From Thermoleophilia bacterium (lineage in GTDB: Bacteria; Actinomycetota; Thermoleophilia; Gaiellales; Gaiellaceae), in the NCBI GenBank assembly GCA_025935275.1, contig JAICVP010000032.1, forward strand, positions 1-12,736: a stretch of 12,736 bases of DNA, in the 5' to 3' direction. Below are positions 6,817 through 12,374 of the stretch, one piece after another. A program made the translations under genes and the position numbers. The notes below the pieces were generated by a model. The model saw only the letters and a list, made by a program, of their open reading frames with translations, made no database searches and was not told the origin of the DNA. Position 1 is the stretch's first letter. Every line of letters begins with the position of its first letter.

Positions 6817-7365
6817 CTAGAGCTTGTCCGGCGGGGCGATGCGGTAGAGGAACGGGCCGCTCTGCCCGGCGACGGCGAAGATCACGCCGATGAAGTCCTC
6901 GACCGCGCGGGCATTCTCGAGGCCGCCGGCCGAAACCGGCTCGAAGCCTGCAGCGCGGATGAGCGCCTCCGTCACCTCGCGCGCCTCGTCGTCGGCCGCG
7001 TAGACCATGCTCGGTGTCGCGCGCGCCTCTCCGATCCGGTCGTAGAGCGACGCGAAGTTCGTGTTGAAGGCCTTCGCCACGGGGCCGCCGGTCAGCGATT
7101 TCACGTACTGGGCCAGCGATTCGAAGCCCTCCGGCCTGGGTCCGCGCACGGCGTTGATCGCGTCGATCACGGGCACGCCCTCGAGCCCACTGACGGAGCC
7201 GAGCGCGTCTGCGATCGCCGTCTGCGGAACGGCGAGCAGGACGGCGTCGGATCCTGAGCAGTCGCCTCCGTCGCGGCCCACCTCCACGACCTCATGGCCG
7301 GCGCTCCGCCATAGGTCTCCGAGGCCGCCGCCCACGTTCCCGCGGCCGATGGTCGTGACCTTCAG
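6817..7365 (-). CDS. NAD(P)-binding protein of the F420-dependent NADP oxidoreductase family, probable CTG start
   Basis: A 182-residue single-domain Rossmann protein. The first standard start, GTG 7335, would cut away the nucleotide-binding loop. Starting at CTG 7365 restores the textbook N terminus KVTTIGRGNVGGGL, with GxGxxG intact, and places a strong GGAAGGA ribosome binding site (7374-7380) eight bases upstream. No ATG, GTG or TTG occurs in frame between 7335 and the upstream in-frame stop at 7381. Other family features are AVLLAVPQTAI, VIDAINAVRG, VAKAFNTNFASLYDR, and ENARAVEDFIGVIF near the C terminus. These match COG2085-type predicted dinucleotide-binding proteins related to coenzyme F420:NADP reductase. 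It begins 1 nt after the deiodinase-like gene, so the two are surely co-translated; whether it supplies reductant to that enzyme is inference. Confidence 0.85.
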   Translation of the reverse strand: MKVTTIGRGNVGGGLGDLWRSAGHEVVEVGRDGGDCSGSDAVLLAVPQTAIADALGSVSGLEGVPVIDAINAVRGPRPEGFESLAQYVKSLTGGPVAKAFNTNFASLYDRIGEARATPSMVYAADDEAREVTEALIRAAGFEPVSAGGLENARAVEDFIGVIFAVAGQSGPFLYRIAPPDKL

Positions 7366-7366
7366 C

Positions 7367-8077
7367 TCAGAGTCCTTCCGTCAGGTGCTGCTCGATGGCA
7401 TCGCCGAGCTCCTTCGGCTTGAAGCCGAACGGGCCCTCGCCGCCGCGGTAGGCGATGCGGCCGTCCCGGGCGATCAGATAGAGGCGGTCGGGCCAGCCGC
7501 CGTAGGCTGACGCGACCGCGTTGTCGACCGCGTCCACGACCATCGGCATGCGAAGCCGCAGGGCCGTGGCGCACGTGGCCGCGACCTCGCGGCGGTCCTC
7601 GTCGCTTCGCGGCTCGTCGACCGCAACCCCCGAGCGCCGGTTCTCCGGCAGGATCCAACCTTGCTCGGGATGGGCCTCACGAATGTAGACCGCGAGGAAC
7701 GAGACCCGGTCCCGATAGTGGTCGGCCAGAGCGTCGAGCGTCCCCACCTGGGCGCGGAAGGGCGGTCAGGTGTACGAGCCGAAGACGAGCGCGACCGGCC
7801 GCTCGGCGAGGAGGGAGCTGAGCCGGAGCTCGCCGCCGTCCTCGAGCTGCGGCAGCGCAAAATCGGGCGCCGCGTCACCCACGTCGACCTTTGCCGTCAT
7901 CAGGTCGCGGTAGTCGGCTCGCCCCATGACGTCCTCGAGGGTGAGGGGAGAGCCCTCGGCCACCAACCCGTCGCGGATCCGGGAGAGAACCATGCCCGGC
8001 AGCGACCAGCGCGGGTCGACCGGGCTTCCGCGCGACACCGTCCGCATGTAGTCGAGCGCTTCCCGCGGCGAGGGCAC
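7367..8077 (-). CDS. Iodothyronine-deiodinase-like selenoprotein (in-frame TGA = Sec104)
   Basis: One 236-residue protein split by an in-frame TGA at 7766-7768. Before it is a redoxin-like strand region (VGDAAPDFALPQLEDGG, then VALVFGSYT); after it, in the same frame, PPFRAQVGTLDAL. FGSYT-U-PPF matches the deiodinase active site (FGSxTUPPF). The downstream half keeps the rest of the family: FLAVYIREAHPEQGW, MPMVVDAVDNAVASAYGG, DRLYLIARDGRIAYRGGEGP and FGFKPKEL. Selenocysteine would be the catalytic nucleophile of a thioredoxin fold. There is no membrane anchor, unlike animal enzymes, so it is probably cytoplasmic; the substrate is unknown and need not be an iodothyronine. A SECIS-like hairpin follows the TGA. 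The GTG start at 8077 lacks a Shine-Dalgarno sequence but has TAGGCT six bases upstream. A standard caller would give two pieces, 7766-8077 and 7367-7747. Confidence 0.9.
7738..7755 (-). promoter_or_regulatory. Bacterial SECIS-like hairpin after the Sec TGA
   Basis: The mRNA reads GCGCCC-AGGUG-GGG-A-CGC. Six base pairs (three G-C/C-G, a bulged A, then three C-G) close a five-base loop AGGUG. The hairpin begins 13 nt after the UGA and the loop 16 nts after completing it would begin, so the loop sits 16 nt past the stop codon. Bacterial SECIS elements lie in this position inside the coding region and carry a conserved G (often GGU) in the apical loop, where SelB binds; the E. coli fdhF element has an AGGU-containing loop at almost the same distance. 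The fold is seen by eye and was not computed. Confidence 0.7.
7766..7768 (-). other. Selenocysteine codon (TGA) of the deiodinase-like gene
   Basis: This TGA stands exactly at the position of the catalytic Sec of iodothyronine deiodinases, between GSYT and PPF. Family homology continues without a frame change on both sides, so it is read as recoded rather than as a nonsense mutation. Confidence 0.85.
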
Positions 8078-8083
8078 GACGCG

Positions 8084-8089
8084 AGCCTA
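8084..8089 (-). promoter_or_regulatory. Candidate -10 element of the deiodinase-like operon
   Basis: On the - strand TAGGCT fits TANNNT and ends six bases before the GTG start at 8077. With no Shine-Dalgarno sequence present, this suggests a leaderless or nearly leaderless transcript for the deiodinase and dinucleotide-binding pair. No clear -35 box. Confidence 0.35.
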
Positions 8090-8096
8090 CCCGGAG

Positions 8097-8219
8097 TCAG
8101 TCCGCCTGCGGGACGTCTTCCGCGTCGCCCTGCTCTTCCTCGGGGTCGGGGACGGGGCTCCCTTCCTCCGTGGGCTCGGGCTCTTGCTGCGAAGGTGCCT
8201 GAGTATCCTCTGCGTTCAT
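8097..8219 (-). CDS. Possible 40-residue acidic peptide, doubtful
   Basis: An ATG frame on the - strand whose start codon (8217-8219) overlaps the thrS start codon (8218-8220) on the other strand. The product is extremely acidic and Pro/Gln/Glu-rich (for example PEPTEEGSPVPDPEEEQ) with no fold signature. Most codons end in G or C, and it stops 19 bp before the deiodinase-like gene, so it could head that operon. Against it, it would fill the entire thrS upstream region and has no visible ribosome binding site. If it is not a gene, 8078-8217 is the divergent promoter region. Confidence 0.25.
   Translation of the reverse strand: MNAEDTQAPSQQEPEPTEEGSPVPDPEEEQGDAEDVPQAD
8204..8209 (+). promoter_or_regulatory. 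Candidate -10 element for leaderless thrS mRNA
   Basis: TATCCT fits TANNNT and ends eight bases before the thrS ATG. TTGCTG at 8184-8189 could be a -35 box, though the 14-base spacer is short. No Shine-Dalgarno sequence precedes the ATG, consistent with a leaderless mRNA. No T-box-like leader fits in this space. Confidence 0.45.
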
Positions 8220-10113
8220 GGTGAAGGTCGTTCTTCCCGATGAGTCAGAGCTCGAACTTCCCGACGGTGCGACCGGCCTGGACGCCGCGCGCGCGATCGG
8301 GCCAAAGCTCGCCGAACAGGCGGTTCTCCTGCGCTCGAACGGCGCCGTCCGCGACCTGCGGCTGCCGGTTTCCGACGGCGAGCGCATCCAGATCCTGACC
8401 ACGCGGGACAAGGACGATCCCGATGCGCTCTACGTCCTCAGGCACTCGGCCGCGCACCTCCTCGCCGAGGCCGCGCGACGGCTTTTCCCCGGCACGAAGG
8501 TCGCGATCGGGCCGCCCATCGAGAACGGCTTCTACTACGACTTCGAGTTCCCCGAGCCCGTCACCGAGGCCGACCTTCAGCGGCTCGAGGACGAGGTCAG
8601 GCGGGAGATCGAGGAGGGGCGCGTCTGGGAGCGGGAGGAGATCCCCCGCGACGACGCGCGGCAGCGCTTCCTCGAGGCCGACGAGCCGTACAAGGTGGAG
8701 CTCGTCGACACTGCGGAGGGCGACATCTCCCTCTACACGCAGGGCGATTTCGTCGACCTCTGCCGCGGCCCGCACCTCCAGGACGCGAAGCCGATCAAGG
8801 CCGTGAAGCTCCTTTCGCTCGCAGGCGCCTACTGGCGCGGCGACGAGACGAAGCCGCAGCTCACGCGCGTCTACGGCACGGCGTTCTACGACGCCAATGA
8901 CCTCGAGGCCTACCTGCACAGGGTCGAGGAGGCCAAGCGCCGCGATCACCGCAGGCTTGGCAAGGACCTCGACCTGTTCGAGTTCTCCGAGCTCTCCCCG
9001 GGCATGCCGTTCTGGCACCCGCGCGGGATGGTCATCTGGAACGTCCTCGAAGACCTCCGCCGGCGCGAGAACGTGAAGCGCGGCTATCACGAAGTGCGCA
9101 CGCCGCTCCTGTACGACTCGGACCTCTGGCGCACCTCCGGCCACTGGGAGAAGTACCACGAGGACATGTTCCGCCTCGAGGTCGAGGACCGGGACTTCGC
9201 CCTCAAGCCGATGAACTGCCCGGGGCACTGTCTCCTCTATTCGCTTTCGCCGCATTCCTATCGCGAGCTGCCGTTGCGCCTCGCGGAGGCCGGAAACCTG
9301 CACCGCAACGAGCTCTCGGGAGTTCTGCACGGCCTGCTCCGGGTGCGCCATTTCGTCCAGGACGACGCGCACATCTACTGCACCCATGAGCAGATCCAGG
9401 ACGAGCTCATCGCCTGCCTCGACTACGCGTACTACCTCTACGACCTCTTCGAGCTGGACATGCGCGTGGAGCTCTCGCTCCGGCCCGACAACAAGCTCGG
9501 AACGGACGAGGAGTGGGACCTGGCAGAGGAGGAGCTCCGCAAGGCGCTCGCCACGCAGGGGCTCGAGTACGTCGAAAGCGAGGGTGAAGGCTCGTTCTAC
9601 GGGCCCAAGATCGACCTGCACATGAACGACTCGCTGGGCCGCAGTTGGCAGATCGGCACCGTCCAGCTCGACCTGCAGATGCCGAAGCGCTTCGGACTCA
9701 CCTACCAGGGCGACGACAACGCCGAGCACACGCCGGCGATGATCCACCGCGCGCTCCTGGGCTCGCTCGAGCGCTTCGTCGGGATCTACCTCGAGCACAC
9801 GGGCGGCGATCTCCCGCTCGTCCTCGCCCCCGAACAGGTGCGTGTCCTGGCGATCTCCGAGCGCTTCACGGCCAACGCGGAGTCGTTGGCCGACGACCTG
9901 CGCGTGCACGGCTTCCGCGCGTCGGTGGACGAGCGCGAGGAGACGCTCGGGCGCAAGATCCGCGACGCCGAGCTCGCCAAGATCCCGTACGTCGTGGTCT
10001 GGGGCGAGCGCGAGTCTCTGGATGCGCTCGCGGTCCGGCGGCGCGGCGGCGAGCAGAGCACGGTCGGCTGGGAAACCCTTCTGAGCGAGCTCCAGGCTGC
10101 TGCTAAGCTGTAA
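8218..10113 (+). CDS. thrS: Threonyl-tRNA synthetase
   Basis: A full-length 631-residue class II aminoacyl-tRNA synthetase that charges tRNA-Thr in the cytoplasm. In order it has the TGS domain (1-62, with LPDGATGLDAARAIG), the editing domain (about 65-230) with the HxxxH motif H76/H80 in RHSAAHLL and CRGPHL, the catalytic core (about 260-530) with FYYDF-type and HRNELSGVLHGLLRVRH motif 2 elements, and the anticodon-binding domain (about 535-631). The zinc ligands are present: C334 in MNCPGHC, H385 in QDDAHIYC and H510 in MIHRALLG, closely matching the E. coli positions. The ATG at 8218 gives the exact TGS N terminus. Nothing is missing. It precedes infC-rpmI-rplT, a widely conserved order. 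Confidence 0.98.
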   Translation: MVKVVLPDESELELPDGATGLDAARAIGPKLAEQAVLLRSNGAVRDLRLPVSDGERIQILTTRDKDDPDALYVLRHSAAHLLAEAARRLFPGTKVAIGPPIENGFYYDFEFPEPVTEADLQRLEDEVRREIEEGRVWEREEIPRDDARQRFLEADEPYKVELVDTAEGDISLYTQGDFVDLCRGPHLQDAKPIKAVKLLSLAGAYWRGDETKPQLTRVYGTAFYDANDLEAYLHRVEEAKRRDHRRLGKDLDLFEFSELSPGMPFWHPRGMVIWNVLEDLRRRENVKRGYHEVRTPLLYDSDLWRTSGHWEKYHEDMFRLEVEDRDFALKPMNCPGHCLLYSLSPHSYRELPLRLAEAGNLHRNELSGVLHGLLRVRHFVQDDAHIYCTHEQIQDELIACLDYAYYLYDLFELDMRVELSLRPDNKLGTDEEWDLAEEELRKALATQGLEYVESEGEGSFYGPKIDLHMNDSLGRSWQIGTVQLDLQMPKRFGLTYQGDDNAEHTPAMIHRALLGSLERFVGIYLEHTGGDLPLVLAPEQVRVLAISERFTANAESLADDLRVHGFRASVDEREETLGRKIRDAELAKIPYVVVWGERESLDALAVRRRGGEQSTVGWETLLSELQAAAKL

Positions 10114-10114
10114 G

Positions 10115-10257
10115 CCTGCAAGCAGGAGCATCGTTCCTCACCTCCCAAGCCGCCGGCTTCGCGGAGGTTCAACCGAAAACGGTGAGTTGACGAAGCTGCT
10201 GCGCGCAGCTTTTTGTTTGTCTAAGAGGAGGAAGCAGCACAACTTGGTGACGTTTCA
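10115..10257 (+). promoter_or_regulatory. Structured leader between thrS and infC
   Basis: This 143-nt gap can form several structures. Hairpin A pairs CCTCC (10141-10145) with GGAGG (10163-10167), enclosing AAGCC/GGCTT (10147-10151 with 10155-10159). A competing helix pairs CTCACC (10137-10142) with GGTGAG (10181-10186). TTCCTC (10134-10139) is complementary to GAGGAA (10228-10233), which covers part of the infC ribosome binding site. A terminator-like hairpin follows at 10193-10220. Similar leaders, such as the Firmicute L20 leader ahead of infC-rpmI-rplT, let ribosomal protein L20 repress its operon. Whether this one does so is inference; the pairings were found by eye. Confidence 0.45.
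10193..10220 (+). terminator. Intrinsic terminator or attenuator upstream of infC
   Basis: AAGCTGC (10193-10199) and GCAGCTT (10205-10211) form a perfect seven-pair stem with loop TGCGC, followed by a T-rich run (TTTTTGTTTGT from 10210). It ends only about four bases before the infC Shine-Dalgarno sequence, so it would lie inside most infC transcripts and may work as an attenuator as well as the thrS terminator. A TTGACG overlapping the stem (10187-10192) could alternatively be a -35 box. Confidence 0.65.
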
Positions 10258-10836
10258 GTGAGGCCGCGCCGCAGATTCGACCAGGCCAGGCCGGTCCAGG
10301 ATCAGACCCGGATCAACGAGGCCATCCGCGCCTCGAAGGTGCGTCTGGTCGACGAGGACGGGTCGCAGGTCGGCGTCAAGTCGCGAGACGAAGCGCTCGA
10401 GTACGCCTATTCCAAGGATCTCGACCTCGTCGAGGTCGCTTCGGGGGCCGATCCGCCGGTCGCCCGGATCATGGATTACGGCAAGTACAAGTACGAGCAG
10501 GAGCAGAAGGCGAAGACGGCCCGCAAGCACCAGTCACAGGTTCACGTCAAGGAAATAAAGATGCGGCCGAAGATCGGCGTCCACGACTACGAGACGAAGA
10601 AGGGACACGTCGTCCGCTTCCTCAACTCGAAGGCGAAGGTCAAGGTCACGATCATGTTCCGGGGACGCGAGCAGACGCATCCCGAGCGCGGACGAGACCT
10701 GCTGATGCGCCTCGCCGAGGACGTCAAGGAGATCGGGCAGATCGAATCGCCGCCGCTCCAGGACGGGCGCAACATGGTCATGTTGCTCGGCCCGACGAAA
10801 GCCGCAGGACAACAGGTGGAGACAGCAAGTGCCTAA
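10258..10836 (+). CDS. infC: Translation initiation factor IF-3
   Basis: A 192-residue IF-3, which binds the 30S subunit and checks start-codon pairing. The N-terminal domain (about 15-80) holds QTRINEAIR, KVRLVDEDGSQVGVKS and DLDLVEVASGADPPVARIMD, with the family signature DYGKYKYEQEQKAK (about 82-95). The C-terminal domain (about 98-180) has VKEIKMRPKIGVHDYETKK, KVTIMFRGRE and DGRNMVMLLGP. The GTG at 10258 is the only standard start available. The excellent AGAGGAGG (10224-10231) lies 26 bases upstream, too far for normal spacing, so a non-standard in-frame start such as CTT 10243 or GTT 10252 is conceivable; infC is known for unusual starts in other bacteria. It overlaps rpmI by 8 bp. Confidence 0.96.
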   Translation: MRPRRRFDQARPVQDQTRINEAIRASKVRLVDEDGSQVGVKSRDEALEYAYSKDLDLVEVASGADPPVARIMDYGKYKYEQEQKAKTARKHQSQVHVKEIKMRPKIGVHDYETKKGHVVRFLNSKAKVKVTIMFRGREQTHPERGRDLLMRLAEDVKEIGQIESPPLQDGRNMVMLLGPTKAAGQQVETASA

Positions 10837-11023
10837 GCAGAAGACGAACAAAGCAGCGAAGAAGCGCTTCAAGGTGAGCGGCGGCGGCAAGCTGCTGCGG
10901 CGTCACGCCATGAAGAGCCACAACCTCGAGAAGAAGAGCGCCAAGCGCAAGCGCGCGTTCGGAAACGACCAGGCGGTCGCGTCCCAGGACGAGCGCGAGG
11001 TCAAGCGGCTGCTCGGGAAGTAA
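10829..11023 (+). CDS. rpmI: 50S ribosomal protein L35
   Basis: A 64-residue, very basic protein with the L35 pattern PKQKTNKAAKKRFKVSGGGK, RRHAMKSHNL and a C-terminal VKRLLGK. The GTG start at 10829 overlaps the end of infC by 8 bp and has AGGTGGAGA (10814-10822) as ribosome binding site, so it is translationally coupled to infC. It is a component of the large ribosomal subunit. Length and sequence are typical; nothing unusual. Confidence 0.97.
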   Translation: MPKQKTNKAAKKRFKVSGGGKLLRRHAMKSHNLEKKSAKRKRAFGNDQAVASQDEREVKRLLGK

Positions 11024-11032
11024 GGGAGAGCC

Positions 11033-11392
11033 ATGCCTCGCGTCAAGCGATCAGTCCACGCACGCAAGAAGCGCCGCAAGCTCCTCGCAGAGGCGAAGGG
11101 ATTCAGCGGGCAGCCGCGGGTCTCCTACCGGAAGGCCAAGGAGCAGGTCATGAAGGCGGACGTCCACGCCTACCGTGACCGCAAGAACAAGAAGCGGGTC
11201 TTCCGCCGGCTCTGGATCATCCGCATCAACGCGGCCGCCCGGAAAGAGGGGCTCTCCTACAACCAGTTCCTCTCGGGCATGCGCAAGGCGAACATCGAGC
11301 TCGACCGCAAGGTGCTCGCCGACATCGCCGTGAACGACCCGGCCGCGTTCTCCGCCATCGCCGCCCAGGCGAAGGCAGCGCTCGAAGCCTAA
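11033..11392 (+). CDS. rplT: 50S ribosomal protein L20
   Basis: A 119-residue basic protein with L20 hallmarks: PRVKRSVHARKKRRKLL, AKGFSGQPRVSYRKAKEQV, AYRDRKNKKRVFRRLWI and RINAAARKEGLSYNQFLSG. It binds 23S rRNA early in large-subunit assembly and in several bacteria represses its own operon through an mRNA leader. The ATG at 11033 follows GGGAGAG with good spacing and lies 9 bp after rpmI. The structured region before infC is a candidate target for such control here. Confidence 0.97.
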   Translation: MPRVKRSVHARKKRRKLLAEAKGFSGQPRVSYRKAKEQVMKADVHAYRDRKNKKRVFRRLWIIRINAAARKEGLSYNQFLSGMRKANIELDRKVLADIAVNDPAAFSAIAAQAKAALEA

Positions 11393-11435
11393 GAGGCGGG
11401 CTCTGAGCGAGTCCACCGCAGAGGTCTTCCGCCGC

Positions 11436-12374
11436 ATGGCGGACGACTTCCAGCAGGGGGGCTCGAAGCTCTACGCGGCGCTCGCGCGCTCGCTGGCGGA
11501 TGAGCCCGTCGTCGAGGCGCTCGTCGGCGATCACGAGCCCAAGTGGGAGGCGCCGCTTCGCCTGTTCGGCGGCGTGCACTACCTCGAGCTCTCGGGGATG
11601 GTGCAGCATCCGTGGGCCAAGCTCCGCGGTGTGCTCGAGGCGAACCGCGACTGGCTCGCGCGCTTCGTCGCCGAGCAGCCGATCCAGACGAACGAGGTGC
11701 AGCGCTGCTGGGGACTGCTGCCGGCGTTCCTCTCGGTCGCCGAAGGGCGCCGCCTCGATCTCGTCGAGCTCGGCCCGAGCGGCGGGCTCAATCTCTACTG
11801 GGATCGCTACACCTACCGCTACGGAGAGGATCGCTGGGGTGATGCCCGGGCCGGCCTCGAGCTCTCGGGGAATGCCGAGGGAGGCCCGCCGCGGGAGCTC
11901 CTCGGCACGGACGTGCAGGTGGGCAGCCGCATCGGGATCGACCGCAGGCCCGTCGACGTGACCACCGATCACGGCGCCCGGCTGCTCGAAGCCTTCGTCT
12001 GGGCCGACCAGACCGATCGCCTCGAGCGGGTGCGCCGCGCGATCGAGATCGCCCGCGAGGATCCGCCGCGCCTCCTCGACGGCGATTACGTCGAGGTGCT
12101 GCCCGCCCTCCTCGCCGAACGCGATCTCGACGCGCTCACGGTCGTCTACCACTCGGTCTCGACGGTCTACCTGCGCCAGGATGAGCGCGACCGGCTCGAG
12201 GAGATCCTTGCGGAGGAAGGGATGCGCGGCTCGCTCGCCCGCATCTCCTATGAGGTCGACCGAGACACGCCTACCTTCTACGGCTTTGCCCTTGACGTCG
12301 AGACGTGGCCGGGCGGCCGCCGCCGGCTCGCCCGCCTCGACGGGCATGCGAACACCATGGACTGGGTCGCGTGA
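11436..12374 (+). CDS. DUF2332 family protein
   Basis: A 312-residue protein with the DUF2332 pattern: GSKLYAALARSLADEP, RLFGGVHYLELSG, TNEVQRCWGLLPAFLSVAE, RLDLVELGPSGGLNLYWDRY, VYHSVSTVYL, and TFYGFALDVETWPGG near the end. The segment LDLVELGPSGGLNL resembles a Rossmann-type cofactor loop, as in SAM methyltransferases; that is inference and no activity is known for the family. The start is uncertain. ATG 11436 has GAGG at 11421-11424, but a CTG at 11403, with AGAGG just upstream, would add SESTAEVFRR, which resembles the usual N terminus of the family. It begins 43 bp after rplT and overlaps the next gene by 4 bp (GTGA), so it sits in the ribosomal protein operon. Confidence 0.88.
   Translation: MADDFQQGGSKLYAALARSLADEPVVEALVGDHEPKWEAPLRLFGGVHYLELSGMVQHPWAKLRGVLEANRDWLARFVAEQPIQTNEVQRCWGLLPAFLSVAEGRRLDLVELGPSGGLNLYWDRYTYRYGEDRWGDARAGLELSGNAEGGPPRELLGTDVQVGSRIGIDRRPVDVTTDHGARLLEAFVWADQTDRLERVRRAIEIAREDPPRLLDGDYVEVLPALLAERDLDALTVVYHSVSTVYLRQDERDRLEEILAEEGMRGSLARISYEVDRDTPTFYGFALDVETWPGGRRRLARLDGHANTMDWVA

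Noticed and set aside
7766..7768. TGA read as a nonsense mutation making the deiodinase-like gene a pseudogene
   Set aside because: The stop falls precisely on the catalytic Sec position, both halves are otherwise intact, and a SECIS-like hairpin follows. Genome-level proof of selenium machinery is still lacking.
8097..8217. A T-box or other riboswitch in front of thrS
   Set aside because: Only about 120 bases are available, no T-box sequence or terminator hairpin is visible, and a -10-like motif lies eight bases before the ATG.
8245..10131. A 628-residue open frame on the - strand opposite thrS
   Set aside because: The + strand encodes an unmistakable full-length threonyl-tRNA synthetase. 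The antisense product has no recognisable motif and is a common by-product of GC-rich codon use.
11226..12347. A 373-residue - strand frame opposite rplT and the DUF2332 gene
   Set aside because: Both + strand genes are firmly identified; this frame spans two genes and shows no motif.
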